A DNA stretch of 64,000 nucleotides from Symbiodinium natans (GCA_905221605.1 CAJNDS010002229.1:62001-126000), one strand, 5' to 3'; shown: positions 20,650 through 33,655, numbered from the stretch's first letter. Numbers and translations: made by a program. The notes: a model not told the origin generated them from the sequence alone.

Positions 20650-21621
20650 GGAGAAGTGGAGGTATGGCAAGGCTGGCACTACGCAGCCATTCAGCCAAGG
20701 AAGGGCAATTTTGCGACTCTACTCAGCCAGGTTTAGGGACTGAAAGTGCAGGAAACAAGTGAGGGCTTCAGAAAGAGCCTTTGGGAAACAGCTGTTCTCA
20801 ACAAGGCTTAAGTTCCGGATCACAGTACCCCTCCACCTCCGGGCACTGTGACAGGCCCTCAGGGAAGTACCTGGGATAGATGTCGCGGGCATCCATGGCT
20901 GGCAAATGGACTTTGAGCCCAGCACAGCGCACAGGCAATGAGGAGTTTCACGAAGGTTGACTCAGCCTCTGCCTTCTCTTAGGTTGTTCCCACCCCCAAA
21001 CCCATAAGCCGAGGTAGGGTTTAGAGTGTAAGGTTTGGGGATTTTGAGGGTCTAGGGCTTTTAGGGTTCAGGGGTTTAGTCCAGCCAGACTTGCAGCATC
21101 CCCAAAGGGGCGCGCGCGCGCGCCTCTGCTTGCGGGCCATGGCTGTTGGCGAGTGCAGGATTCCATGGTGCCGTGTCCTGGGCAGCTAAGCCGCACCATT
21201 GTTGGGGCACTTCTCAAACATGATACTTGTTGTTCCTTATTGGGTTTAAGTATTCATAAAACTAGAGAAGGATTTTCAACAATGACCCAGTATTGCCCAG
21301 GCCCCATCACAACCCCCGGTACCATGTTGCCCGCTTCTTGCCCCGGACGACCTGCCATAACCCCAAGACCCTAAAGCCCCAAACAGCCGAATTTTGCCAG
21401 GGGGGGATCCTGCCACTCCGTCGTCCTCCCTTTGAAGCCCTCGTAGCTCAAAAAGCCCCAAACCCCAAACCCCAAACCCCTAAACCCCTAAACCCCAAAC
21501 CAAACCCTAAACACCCTTCCTGGCAGGGCCATGGGCTCCTGGGCAGAAAGCCCACTGGGGCCGCCACACGGTGCTGGAAGTGGTCAAGGAGGCCCGCATC
21601 ACGCTGCAACTGCATTACTAA
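20650..21621 (+). CDS. Unknown gene, head to head with the hydrolase
   Basis: Exons: 20650-20730 (GEVEVWQGWHYAAIQPRKG..., donor GTTTAGGG), 20752-about 20806 (ETSEGFRKSLWETAVLNK), 21401-21442 (GGILPLRRPPFEAL, donor GTAGCT) and 21547-21621 (KAHWGRHTVLEVVKEARI..., stop TAA 21619-21621). The last two join in phase 0. Between the first two lies only 21 nt, which contains an in-frame TAG. A middle part around 21.1 kb is unresolved. Function unknown. Confidence 0.6.
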
Positions 21622-21833
21622 ACCATCCCTGGTTCTAGTGTGGGGCGCCCCCGCCTCGTCACCAAGCCCCCCCCCAAAGCCCTAAACTCTAAACTCTAAC
21701 ACACCCCTCTCAAAAAGGACCACCCAAACACCCCCAACGGAGGTAAAGGGCGCAGGAACCCTCGACCCTAAACCGTTCTGGGATTGTCTGTTGCTTTTTA
21801 GGGTTGAAACCCTAAACTCTATGAGTTTCGGAC

Positions 21834-22855
21834 TTGGGCCTCGGGACCCCAAAATGGTGCCTTGAGTGCATCCTGCGACGCCTTCTGAGCCAACATCTGC
21901 GCAGCCCAATCTGAGAATCTCAAAAGAACCCAAAACCCTAAACCCTAAACCCTTAAGCCCCAAAAGTCTCCAAGAGCTTGAGGCTCAGGTTCGGGCTTGG
22001 AGGGTCCGGGGGCTTCAGGGGTTTGTCTAGGATTTACAGGGGAGCCAGTTCAGGGTAGGTCCGTTCAGCTGGCCGCCCCAATGTTTGGGCTTGAGGGGCT
22101 TACAGGGGCTTGTGAAGGGGATGGTGCCTTATCTGGGATTATCTGGGTAAAAAAAGTGGGACCCAGCCTGTGGCAACTCCAGATTCGCGCGAGCTGGATT
22201 AGGGTTTAGGGTTTCTGCAAGGGCTCTCTGCAACGGCCCGAGGGTTTAGGGTTTAATTAGGGACCATGCTGACCATTTGAGAGAGATGCTACAGATAGAT
22301 TGATGCGGCTGCGCAGCTGGGTTGGGTTTAGGGCTCCAGGGGTTGTAAGTTCCCTCCTGGGCATTCTGGTACGTTGTAGGGTTTAGGAATATTCAGGGTA
22401 TTCAAACTCTTCGAGTTTCGGTTTAGGGTCTAGAGCAAGTTACACATCCTTCGCCCCGCAAGCTCTGAAACCTCCCCTGTTTTCCACTCGCTTCATGCGC
22501 TGCTTCGCGCGTCCTTCGCCGATTCCTGCACCCTGCCTTCTTCGAAGTTGCAGGGCACAGGCTGTCGAGGGTTCTAACATAAAAGAGGGTGTAGGGTTTA
22601 GGGGCCTACTTTTCGGGTTTAGGGGCCTACCTGTGGTGTTTTTTCTAGAGTCTAGGGCTGTTTTTGGGGCATGGGGGGCCTTCAGTAGAGCTGTGCACAG
22701 GTTGCCAGGGGACTTGTGGGGGGCTTGGGGGTCTGGGTCTTGGAGTTGTCGCTTTTAGGGTTTAGGGCTTGGCTTAGTGTGAGTTTTGGTTCTCGACAGA
22801 ATGCGTAGAGCTCTCTAGTCTTAGGGGGAAGCTCCTTGTCTTTGATGAGCGTCAC
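21834..22855 (-). CDS. Unknown gene, three exons
   Basis: 22855-about 22797 (EVTLIKDKELPPKTRELYAF), 22532-22472 (GAGIGEGRAKQRMKRVENRG, donor GTTTCA) and 21910-21834 (WAAQMLAQKASQDALKAPFW, donor GTCCGA). Basic and helical. Convergent with the + gene ending at 21621. The order is plausible but the first junction is not proved. Confidence 0.5.
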
Positions 22856-23737
22856 CTCTGGCCCAGGTAAAAAGCCCTTGCGGGTTTGGGGCTGTTGGGA
22901 GCCTAGGACAGGAGATTCGGGTTTATTGCGGTCACTACAAGATGCCACAAGGCACCACGTTGGCCTCTGCATGCGGTCGCCCCGAAACCCTTGTCGCCCG
23001 CCCCAAACATAAAGACACAGAACTCTGAACTTACTGGTTCGTTATGGGGCAGGAGGGAAATTGGTTGCCCTGAAGGTTTATGAAGAGGGGGTCTAAGTTT
23101 CCTGATACATTGCCCACTAAGAGCTAGTCACTTAACCCGTGCCTTTAGGTCACAAAAGCCGAAGAACCTTACATAGTATGGTGTGTGGGCCCAGAAATCC
23201 TGCCCAAAGCCTTGGCGTTACTTTCTTTAACGTCGGGAGCCACGTGACTGCAGAGACCCAGCGCGAGCCCGCGAATTTCAGGTGCCCCTGACTTTGAACC
23301 ACCAAAGCCTGGCTTCAGATGACTCAAGATGTGCTCCTCTTCAAGGATGGCTGATGCGACACCCACTCTGCAAACCCGGTTGGGGGCTCAGGTTTTGGGG
23401 CTGTGGCGGCTGCTCTTCGTTTCCAGGTCCAGGACGCAAGGCAGTGGGACAGCGGTGCGCCCATTATGCTCCAACTCGTCTGAGAGAGGGCATGACGAGC
23501 CGACGCAGATTTGCTGGGGCTGGTGCCTATGGAGCCTCGCTGCCAGAATGCCCTGCTTCCTGTGCACAGTTAAAACTGAATAAGCAGGAACTCTCGCAAA
23601 CCTGACCTCATCTTAATGCCGTTTCGATCTCAGGACGCAGAGAGAGTATTTCCCTCAACCTTGTGCGCACTCATCCGCGGGAGATAGAGAGAGATCAGTA
23701 GCTGTTATCAGATACTTCACTGTGCAAATCTCACACC

Positions 23738-23861
23738 ATGGCTCTGAGGGTTACCGGTTCCTGCCCTTCACGGGTCGTTAACATCCTTCTCTGGCTCACT
23801 TGCGGCAGAGTCTTCGCCAGACGCAACCAACGCGCGGCCGAACCTGTCATTGGGTATTTGG
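23738..23861 (+). CDS. Probable first exon of a secreted or membrane protein
   Basis: ATG in a good context (ACCATGG) followed by MALRVTGSCPSRVVNILLWL, signal-peptide-like, then VFARRNQRAAEPVIGYL and a donor GGGTGGGT. A possible second exon ends at a GTCTGG donor near 24098 (TRRRVWHSPE). Too short for a standard ORF scan. Confidence 0.4.
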
Positions 23862-24595
23862 GTGGGTTCTTGTGAAAGATCACAATAAAAAGTATCATAA
23901 CACGGACGCTGTGTTGCTTGCAGCCCATGTTATGATCGCTTAGGTTAAGTTCCATGTCAAGAACCCTGTTGTGGGTTTTACGGCTCTTTTCGGTCTGCGG
24001 GGTTCAGGGTTTAAAATGCAGGATACAGCATGAGGCTTTGAGCAGAAACTCGAAGGCGAGTGTGGCATTCGCCTGAGGTCTGGCACGGCTTTTAGTCCCT
24101 ACGTGAAGGCTCACGGGTAGTTCTTACATGCGTGGGGTTAGAAGGAGGGGAAATCCAGCAAGGTGCAGTTCAAGTCTTGTTGTACTATACAATGTCTTGT
24201 TGTTCTATACTTCTCGCCATGAATATTCAAGTAGACCCCACTTCGTATATCCTGAAACGTAATGTGATAACAACAATCATGTAGCAACATAATCATTTAG
24301 CAACACAATACTGTAAAAAAAACAATATAGTACGATGCTAGCTAGTCATACAGTCATGTGCCACTATACTTCGATGCTAGTAACTGAGATATTTGATTGC
24401 CGTCTTGATCCCTTGGGTGGCCGCCGAAGTCCTGGGACCCGGCGTGCGGTGATTTTAACTGAGATGCTTTAGCACCTAAACCCTAAACCCTAAACCCTGA
24501 ACCCTAAACCCTAAACCCTAAACCCTAAACCCTAAACCCTAAACCCTATAGAGCTTAAACAGCATGTGGGCCTTTACAGGGTTTAGGGAACTTAC

Positions 24596-27500
24596 CTGGT
24601 TTCTCCTAGCATGCTCCGGGCTTGAGCGGCGCAGCCTCCTGTGTGCTTATGAGACCTGACTCTGCACTTTGGGGATTCGGTTTAGGGTTTAGGGTTTAGG
24701 GTTTAGGGTTTAGGGTTTAGGGTTTAGGGTTTAGGGTTTAGGGTTTAGGGGTGTGATGCCGGAGAGCTTGGCCAGGAAGTCGTTCGACGTCTCCAGCCGG
24801 TGCAGGAAGAACTCCTCTCGAATGAAGGCGATGTATATTATTAATACTATGAATGCTATGAATATTGTTCATATTGCTAGTATATTTTCAGAAGGTTTTG
24901 AATGTTCTGAAACTTGTAGGACCCCAACTCCTCCACAGGGCCAAACATGGGCCTTTATGGCCCACAGTAGGCCGCCGATAGCCTCTTCTAGGCATTCTCT
25001 TTTTTGCGAGTTTTGAAGGGTTTGGGCGGTTCAACTCCATTGCCTGGACTACCGAAGTCTTGACTCCTCCGAAACATCCCGAAAAACCAGTACAATAAGG
25101 GCACCCTTTTTTTTGGGTTGGGTACTTTATCAGGAAACCCTGAACTTTAAATATCAAAGGGTATCACTGGGCCACCAAGACATGACGATCAACAACCCCC
25201 CAAGCCACCCTAAACAGCGCTAGCCACTAGCGGCATACGGGATCCGCCCACCCCGCCCCGGCCTGAGGGATGTTGCGCGTGAGGCAGCTCCGATCCTCGA
25301 GAATCTCTCCCCCACTGGCTTTTTGCCCAGGTCTTGTGGCTTTTGTCATTCTTGGAGCTTCGCTTCTGCTTCTGTATAGGATTCTCAAAGTCTTTCTCGA
25401 CACTTTCCTCTACCAGGGAAGGGTTTCCTAGCTTCGACATCCGTGCGCAGGAGCGTTGGCAGCGGGGTGCGGCCGAGCAGCATGGAGCGTTCCTTTGCGC
25501 CAGCGGCGCAGCTTTCTCAGGAGGCACCTCCGCCAGGCATCCTGGTGTCACTAGGGTACAGGTGGATAGATCGGTGGCTACATGCATAAGGGGACAGTTC
25601 CAGCTGTGCTCACCCCTAAACCCTAAACCCTTTAAGCCAACCTAAAGCCTCTTTTTGCGAGGGAATCAGAAGGATAGCAGTAACCAACCCTATGAAACTC
25701 TACTTAAGGTCCTTGTACAACCCACTATTTTTGGTGCTACTTTCCGGTTCATGGGTACGTATAGCCTGTCTGCTCAGAACCCCACCTATGGGGACTTGGG
25801 GGGCTTATAAGTGCAGTCATAACTGGGGTTTTTAAGTACCTATGAACCTCCAAGTGGCCATGAACCTTCAAGACGCCCCCCTTGGAACCTCAAAATTCGG
25901 GTCCTCAGGGTCTTCGCCGGCTGCGCGGCTCTCGCGCAAGGCCAGCACCTGGTGTGGGAGTCAGGGACTGCGGGGTGCAGATTCCCAGAACCAAACGACG
26001 TCTGAATTCAAGGAATACTCCTTAGATGAGGGGTTCCAAAAAACATTTGGGTGTTCGCTGGGATTTTGGCGCCCGAACAAGAGGATACTTAGGAGAGAAT
26101 GAAGGGTTTTTGTGGGGGGGGGGGAGGTGATGAAGAGACTAAGGAGTGCGGAAGAGTCTGGGATCCAGTATGATCCACTTGTGGGGCGTGGGCTTCATTC
26201 GCATCTCTTGGCTTGCGGAGGGACATGACGGTTGAGTTTCGATAGTGCGCCCAAGCCTGAAGGCTATGAATGAAGAGGTCGGAGACCTTAGCTCAGCCTT
26301 CACGCTATGCCTCAAAAATAAAATGAGTTAAGGGTCTAAGGAAATAGGAATACCATCATCCGCAGACATAAAACACTCACAATACTGCAAGACTGCAACA
26401 ATGGTATCACCACGTTAAAGCCTTCAGACTCCGCCGGTGCCTTGACTTGCTGCTTGGTCAGCAGATCTCGCCGGACAGGGCATGTCCTAGATTCAGTGGC
26501 TTCAGGGGCCTTCAGAGGCCTTCAAAAACTCAGACAAAGGGGGCCTTTTGTGGGTTTAGGAACTCAGTGGCCGATTCGTCTCTAGGGGGGCTCGAGGGTG
26601 GGGGGGGCTTCTTGCATGCTAACTAGATGTGGGAGCACTGCGCTTGTATCGCAAGATCGTAGGGCCATCTCCACCCCGGGACATCCCCCAACACAGCCCA
26701 GCCCCACCCACTGTGCCACTCCCTCCAAGAAGTACAGTTTCTAAGCAGAACTCAGGGGAACACTACAGCAACCAAACAACTCGTATGAACTTCCCGTACG
26801 CGGCCCGGCTTTGTGCAAGACCCTAAACCTCAACAAGCAACCTTCCTGAAGGCCTCAACCCCCAACATTTCAAGGACAAGCAGCCCTCGGCACTTCGAAC
26901 TCGTAAACCATGCCCCCCCCCCCCCCCGGCTTTTCACAGATCCACGACCTCTATGCCATGGAAGCGCGGGGAACTTACATCGCAGGGACTGTAGCGTACC
27001 GCATATGCCGGTTTCCTTCCTCCCAAATTCCCTCGGCGAGGGGCGTCTTCTCCAAGAAGCTTTCTCTGTGTCTCCCTCGCTTGTAGCTCACCTCGACCAC
27101 CTCAATCAAGGCATGTCCCCCCAATGTCAGGGAAAAGGGATGAAGACATCGCTAAATCCTGAAGCCCTATGAACTCTATGAGAACCCTGAACCTTCAAGC
27201 TCAAAAGCACTGTGCTCGAAACGGAGTTCGCCCCCGCCCTACCCCCCCCCCCCCGCCTCCCCCCTCCGCCCCCTCCCCCGGCATCCTTCGAGAAATCCAA
27301 GTTCGAAACAACGACCGAGAAGCAACTTCCGAGAAGAAGGAGTTAGTATTCGCAGGGGTATCCCTAAACCCTAAACCCTAAATCCTAAAACCCTAACTCC
27401 TACACCCTTAACCCTACATTGGGGACCATCATTTTGAGAAGGCCCTCTTCACCTTTTGGGGCTTTTCGGGCAGGGCCTCCCGCCAGGGTCTGAAGTCCGG

Positions 27501-28663
27501 CCTCTGGGCCAGCAGCACCTGTCACTGGCAGGGGTTTGCGCGCCCCATCAAGAAGGGCTCAGCCTAGGGTTTAGGGTTTAGGGTTTAGGATTTAGGGTTT
27601 ATAGGTTTAGGGTTTAGGGTTTAGGGTAAGCCCCATCAAGAAGGGCTCACCCTACAATACCTTGACATTGGGATGTTCCCCCTTATGCTAGCCGTCCTTA
27701 ATCGGGATTCTAGCATGATCCCCATTAAGGACGGTTAGGAAAGGGGGCACATCCCGACCTTCAAATCCTAAACCTTCAACCTGGGATGTTCCTTCGGGTT
27801 TAGGGCCCCGTAAACGAGGACTGCGGAGACTGCATACCCCTCATGACAGATGGACCCGAGCCTGACACCACGTCGAAACCCCAAGCCATGACCCCCTAAA
27901 CCCCCTCATTATCATAAGTCGGCACACGGATCAGATACCTCTGCCCCTGACACACGGTGAACATACCCATTGCAAACATGCCACACCTACTTCTGGACCA
28001 CAGGACAGCACTTGCGGTTGCAGGAGGCGTTTTGGGTTTAGGGTTAGGGTTTAGGGTTTAGGGTTTAGGGTTTAGGGTTTAGGGTTTAGGGTTTAGGGTT
28101 TAGGGTTTAGGGTTTAGGGTTTAGGGTTTAGGGTTTAGGGTTTAGGGTTTAGGGTTTAGGGTTTCGGGTTTCGGGTTTCGGGTTTAAGGTAGTTTAGGGT
28201 AGTTTAGGGTTTAGGGCCCCATGAGTCGGCGCAAGGATCCTCGAGAGGTGCAGCCCGGCGCCTTCTCGGTGAGCAGCAAATCTCCATACCTAGGGCTTGG
28301 GGAACCCTAAACCCTAAACCCTAAATCCTAAACCCTAAACCCCAAACCCTCAACCCTCAACCCTAAACCCGCATCCTTGCCTGGGCACCGCGAGAGCCTC
28401 TGATGCGTCAGAAACCCAGAGAGCCCAATGCCTTTAGGACTCAACTGTGGCGCTGCGCTACGGTCCTCTAGGCTCACCACAAAGGCTACAATAAACAGGA
28501 AGCCTAATCACCTCCGACAACTCGCCACTCTTTGAGCCAAGGGACTTCGTCACGAAGCCGGCAGCCTTTTCGGGCTCCTTCAACAAAACAACGGGCGAAG
28601 GGGAAGTGGGTGCTAAGGGAGGGGTGGCAATTGAAGCTTCGAGCAGCTTCGCGCTTGTGCTTT
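24596..28663 (-). CDS. Large unknown gene, at least nine exons
   Basis: Exons: 28663-28512 (LLEASIATPPLAPTSPSP..., donor GTGATT), 27518-27453 (VLLAQRPDFRPWREALPEK, donor GTGAAG), 27238-27193 (GELRFEHSAFELE), 27100-26979 (EVSYKRGRHRESFLEKTP..., donor GTAAGT), 26486-26414 (RRDLLTKQQVKAPAESEG), 26256-26179 (AWAHYRNSTVMSLRKPRD), 25948-25889 (LALRESRAAGEDPEDPNF, donor GTTCCA), about 24998-24923 (ECLEEAIGGLLWAIKAHVW), about 24835-24751 (REEFFLHRLETSNDFLAKL) and 24638-24596 (LRRSSPEHARRNQ, donor GTAAGT). All are on one strand with consensus splice sites. It may be more than one gene. No domain recognised. Confidence 0.55.
25086..25179. mobile_element. Introner family A-like copy, diverged left end
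   Basis: AAGGGCACCC core followed by GGGTATCACTGGGCCACCAAG, matching the right end of the copies at 6289 and 47505. The left terminus is degraded. Confidence 0.5.
25747..25854. mobile_element. Introner family C copy
   Basis: GGTTCATGGGTACG ... AAGTACCTATGAACCTCCAAG, sharing the segment GACTTGGGGGGCTTATAA with the copy at 35128. Confidence 0.55.
27670..27755. mobile_element. Introner/MITE family D copy
   Basis: 86-bp near-palindrome GGGATGTTCCCCCTTA ... AAGGGGGCACATCCC, with inner arms GCTAGCCGTCCTTAATCGGG and its partner. It would fold into one hairpin. Confidence 0.7.
28025..28212 (+). repeat. TTTAGGG array, about 22 units, with TTTCGGG end
   Basis: One of the longest uninterrupted runs in the window, still internal. 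Confidence 0.95.
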
Positions 28664-29646
28664 CTCAGGGTGTATGTACCCTAAGCCCTAAACCCTAAAC
28701 CCTAAACCCATTTAGGGGGCTTTGATTCACCACCCCCGAATTCCCTTAGGGTTCAGGCATTTCTTCTGAGACGATGAGAGGCGACCGTGTAGGTCTGTTT
28801 CCACACGATGTATTCTGAAGCCACGAACGTCGCTGTGCCGGAAGCTCCATGTGCAGCTGGCCGTGTTATGCTACTGTACTACGCTGCACTATACAAGTAG
28901 ACTGTGTCACGTAGTACGTATCAAATCGAACCACTATGTTCTTGCAGCATAGTGTAGGCTAGTATATCTTCGGACTTCTGGACTTCTGATATCCTTGGTT
29001 CCTGCTAGGCCTCGCACAGCTCCTTAAACCCGAAACCTGCAATACTAAACCCGCACTAAACAGACAGACAAGCAGGCAGAAAGATAAGCAAAAACAAAAA
29101 AAGAGTCCAAGCAGACGCCAGACAAGGGAGAAGAATCTCCAGGGGCTCATTGGCAAGCATCAGTTAGCAGCCCTCGCTACAGGGGCCTGATGCTGCCGCA
29201 GGTAACCACCTTCTTGGGTAAGGACGAAAGGCAGACAGAGACTCCAAGAGCCCATGGGCAAGCAGAGCAGAGAGAAAGACAGAGTTGTTTGTGCAGTTGT
29301 GAACTAGGGGTTCTCATGTTGTCGAGTTGTAAAGTAGGGATTCTCATGTTGAACATGGCGTTCGTGGTTGTAAAGCGGGGGTTCCGGTTGTAAAGTGGGG
29401 ATTCTGATTGTAAAGGGGGTTAATCTCCCCCCCAGCCCCCCCCCCCCCCAAAGAATCCCATATCCCAAAGTGCCGAAGCCCGTCAAGTGGCTTTAGAGTG
29501 GGGAATTTGCGTTGATACGATTATGAGACGTACTACTCATTGGCACTAGTATTCAGGTTGTTACTGCAAGCAGCGTTGCATAAGCATGCGCAGTCGGATG
29601 GGTATTCGTGTTCGTATTTCTACTGGGAACAGCAATAGTACCAGTA

Positions 29647-29717
29647 TCAGCGGTCCAGGCGGTGCGTGAAGAAAGCCAGTGAGATCTTCTGCGCGCCCGG
29701 CCGCTTGGCACGGATAT
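29647..29717 (-). CDS. Exon with stop: probable 3' end of the 29.6-32.3 kb gene
   Basis: After CTCAG the exon reads IRAKRPGAQKISLAFFTHRL, ending in TGA at 29649-29647. Another frame is also open here, so the frame is moderately supported. Confidence 0.45.
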
Positions 29718-30778
29718 CTGAGACGCAAAGGGCTTTAGGGTTTGAGCGTCTAGCGCTGGGAGGTGTATTGGCTTCATCTTTTCCTGGATGTTACCCTTCT
29801 TCTTCGGCGCCGTCTTGGAAAGCTTGCATCGACGACAGAGCAAGAGCTTCAATGTCTTTTCTTCAGGGTGTTCCACAGCAGACGTAGGGAATGTCGAGGA
29901 GTCCGCATCGACAGCGGCTCTTGAACATTTCCTGCTGCAATCCCATCTTCAGACAAGGCTCCAAACAGCTGCTGCCAGGTCTTTCGCTTTGCGGCACGCC
30001 TGCGAAGTGAGTTCGGTGCCGTGGTCGCTGAAGCAAAAGAGGTTTCTCAAACATCACATAGCTGCAGACCCTGTTGGGGCAGGGGGGGGGGTTCTCAGGC
30101 TTGCTTGCAAATGTGGAAATATCATTGGCCGGCGCTGATCCCCAGCGCCCTGAGTCAGGCGCACGGGAAGGGCTTGATCTGCTTCGTCTCCAGGATCATC
30201 GGATTACTTTTTGGGGTTCATGGGTTTGGACAGACGGCGGTTGTTTAGGGCTTGGAGTTTATTTAGAATCTCTGGCTTTCCTTTGTCATAGTGGGGACTT
30301 GTTTTTACATTTTTTAAGGTACTTCAACTCAATAAGGAATAGGAATTTAACTTTTTTGCACTATCCCAACCATGAACTAGTTTCGAAACAGAAGAGCGCC
30401 GCGGCCTTTCCGAGACGATGACCTGGCGCCGCGTTGGCAAGTCCTGCGGCCCCCAAGCTCGAAGCCCTCAACCTCGAAATGCTTGGAGACCAACGCGACG
30501 AAGACTACTACTCCTACTCCTTCTCCTGCAGCTGCCACTGCCTCTGCTGCTCTCCTCCTAATCCTCTACCACCATCCTGCCTGCTGATGGCAAGAACAGT
30601 AATGAAATAAACGATAACCACACCCCCCCCCCCCCCCCTGCAAATCTAAACCCTAAACCCTAAACCCTAAACCCTAAACCCTAAACCCTAAACCCTAAAC
30701 CCTAAACCCTAAACCCAGCACCTAAACCCTATACCCTCCCTAACCCGCCCCCCCCCCCCGCGTGTCCAGGCGGATAAC

Positions 30779-31134
30779 CTTTGCAGGGAGCGGCTCCCAG
30801 ACGGGGCCCTTGCACTCATCGCACCAGGGCCTTGCCAATCTGAGCTGGGATCCCAAACCAAGCTCCAAGAGCTCCATAGCCCAACGCAACCTTAAAAGGA
30901 CCTAAACCCTAACCTCATATAAACTCTCTCTCTCTCTCTCTCCATACATATGCATCTACATATATGTATATATACATATACATGTATACTCTTATGCATA
31001 TATATATATATATATATACACATGCAAAGCCTGCATGACCCTAAGCGCTTGGTGTGAGCTCCCACAAGCCCTTGCGGGCACCTGGAGCGATGCAACCTCG
31101 CCGCAAGCTCCTCGCCCCACTGGCGCGTTGCGGC
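30779..31134 (-). CDS. Two exons in phase, with a CxxC motif
   Basis: 31134-31082 (AATRQWGEELAARLHRS, donor GTGCCC) and 30830-30779 (PWCDECKGPVWEPLPAK, donor GTTATC) join in phase as ...HRSRPWCDEC.... The CDEC pair could bind zinc or be redox active, but it is one pair only. Confidence 0.6.
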
Positions 31135-31525
31135 CTGGTGGCTTAGGGTTTAGGGTTTAGGGTTTAGGGTTTAGGGTTTAGGGTTTAGGGTTTAGGGTTT
31201 AGGCTGTTAGGGTTAAGGGGTGTTCGGGGGTTTCGGATTCACGGCTTCCCACCCTTAGTATTGTTGTATACTGGCGATAATGCAGTATGTATCAGTGGGT
31301 GGGGGACGGGGGGTGGCTATACACGGGGGGATGTGACCCTTTCAACCTTGAATCCCAAACCTCCACAGCCCTAGAAACCTTACCCAGCATTAGTCGCAGC
31401 CTTCGAGTGTGTATTTTTGAGGGGATTCCTGACTCATAATCCTGATTCAGGCAGAGGAGCTGAGGCTCAGTGCAGATTGGCTTCTTAGAGGTGTTCAAGC
31501 TGCTTGAGGTTGAGGGGCGGGGGTT

Positions 31526-31610
31526 GGGATGTTCCCCCTGATACTAACAGTACTTGACATAGGGGGTACTATAATCCCTATTAAGGACGGTTAGTATGAG
31601 GGAACATCCC
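31526..31610. mobile_element. Introner/MITE family D copy
   Basis: GGGATGTTCCCCCTGATACT ... AGTATGAGGGAACATCCC, 85 bp, directly adjoining a long minus-strand coding stretch (31860-31612). Confidence 0.7.
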
Positions 31611-31611
31611 A

Positions 31612-32347
31612 AGGTGGGGGGTCTCATGCCACTTAACTTCCGCGAGTTGCAATTTTCGGAAGGATTGTGGCTGAGGGCTTCTTTGTGGACAGTGCGCCCT
31701 GAGCCCTTCACAACACCCGAACCTTCGGCCTGTGGCCGACAAGCAATCCTAATCTTCCCCATCCCTTCAAGATCGGGCCGCTCAAGCAAAAACCGGTAAG
31801 CAGAACTACAGGAACGAGATTTGCACACAGCTTCCAGAAAGAAATCAAAGGAATGCCTTCTTGTAGGAGGAGACATGCTTATAGGTGGAGACATTCTAGA
31901 AGGAGGCACATAAACCCTAAACCCTTAACCTTCAGAAATTCCAGTGCCTGGGGTTCAAAGGGGTTTAGGGCCCCGGAACATGAAAGCCTGAGTGTTGGCT
32001 ACTTCTCCGCTCGGCCCCCTCCCTCCGACCCTGCGCACCTGTCGTTTCAGGAAGTAGTTGCAGCGGTGAAACTCAGCAGGCGGAGACATGAGGAACATGG
32101 CAGGAACGCACTTCTCAGTCTTACGATTAACTAATGATGCCCCAGAAAGACCTCCTCACGAAGTTTTGAAGTTCGTGGGGCGCCCAAGGGGCAACCCCGT
32201 AACCCCAAAGACGACACAATGGACTGGGCGGCTCGCGCCCTCTGAGTGTAGGTACCCCCCAAACTGAAGCACCGGCCTCTGTCCGCAAGACCAGGTCCAG
32301 CTTGATGACGTCGTTCTCCAAGGGGCTCGGGGGCAGCGACACGAAAT
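31612..32347 (-). CDS. Unknown gene, three exons upstream of the CxxC exons
   Basis: 32347-32256 (FVSLPPSPLENDVIKLDLVL..., donor GTACCT), 32113-32039 (KCVPAMFLMSPPAEFHRCNY, donor GTGCGC) and about 31860-31612 (SFDFFLEAVCKSRSCSSAYR...). The first two join in phase 0. The third runs up to family D element 31526-31610, which would then be the next intron. Probably the same gene as 31134-30779. Confidence 0.6.
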
Positions 32348-32725
32348 CTTGGCCTCGGTTGAGGCTTCAGGGCTTATATTGCGCCTGTCTAGTGCCTAGA
32401 GGGCGTGTGCTTTGGGTTTGGGGTTTAAGGGTTTAGAGGCTGACTACTGAACCTACCACTAGACAGGTACAACCTTGTTGTGTGTTCTGCCCGCTGAGCC
32501 AAAAATCAAACTAAGATCCTCTTGTTCCCCAGACAACAGGAAAAGATCTCCTACATAAACCCATCAACCACCCATACTCAAATATGCAACCAGGACTCTA
32601 TGTGTATATATATATATATACACATGTGTAAGTAACAAACTAACCAACCAACCATCCAAACAAACACATAGATGTACATGAATGTGTATATATATATATA
32701 TATATATGCGCATATGTATACATAT

Positions 32726-32900
32726 ACACGTATGTATGTCTGTCTGTATGTATGTCTATATGTGTGTATGTGTGTATGTATGTATGTATGTATGTATGTA
32801 TGTATGTATGTATGTATGTATGTATGTATGTGTGTATATGCATGCATGCATGCATGCATGTTTGTATGTATGTATGTATGTATGTATGTATGTATGTATA
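32726..32900. repeat. TATG microsatellite
   Basis: About 35 TATG units with GCATGCATGCATG inside, preceded by a TA run. 32.4-33.0 kb holds nothing else that I can support. Confidence 0.95.
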
Positions 32901-33655
32901 CACATAGGGGGTTCGTATTAAAAAGCGCTGCAGCGCCCAGATTTTGGAATCTGAGGGTGCAAACTCAGAAGTCCCTAACACAAAGAAAGGGCTTGCGGGT
33001 TAGGGTGATTCGGAACACCTTATCCTTCAAGCAAAATGAGCATTCGGCACAAACCGCCATGGTGACCTGAAGGGATCCTTATGAAGCCGATCAATTTCCC
33101 AAATCGCAAAGCACCCTCTGAAACTGCATGACTGCTGCAGCTTTGGCACTCCATGGCAGGCGGTGGTGGACACTTGAGTCGTCGTGGATGCCTGCAAAAA
33201 AAGCTGGCCAACAGAACAGGCTCTAACGAAGCACGCCTCTACGAACCCCAGTCAAGCTCCCGACCAGCAGAAACACAAGCTGAAAGGAAAAGGGCAAAGC
33301 ACAGCACATGCAACCCGCCCGAGAGGATTCTACTTAACCATGAAGCCCGTCCATCTCCAACGGCGAACCATTCAGACTCTGTTGAGATGATGCAACCTCC
33401 CAAGACTGTTTGGGGCTACGTGCTCGACTACCAGCTCACCTAGCCTATCCGACGCTTGCTCTGATAGGGTCCGTTTTCCGGAGTCTTTGGGGCTCCATTC
33501 GGACCCAAATCCCTCAAACCCCTTTCCTTCAGGAGTCCATCTGGAACCCGAAGCCCTTCAATCCTTCAACCCCTAAAGCCCAAACCCTTAAACCCAGAAC
33601 CCATAAAGCCTAGGGCTAAACCTAAACCATAAACCCTAAACCCGCAACCCGAAAG

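Noticed and set aside
23282-23605. Overlapping + and - frames at 23.2-23.6 kb
   Set aside because: At least three frames are open and protein-like and I cannot choose; one is probably an exon.
29300-29430. Tandem TTGTAAAGTGGGGATTCT units as a functional array
   Set aside because: Only about five degenerate copies, with no supporting context.
32578-33070. ORFs of 79-132 codons rich in MYVC/YIHT
   Set aside because: They are translations of the TATG microsatellite on either strand.
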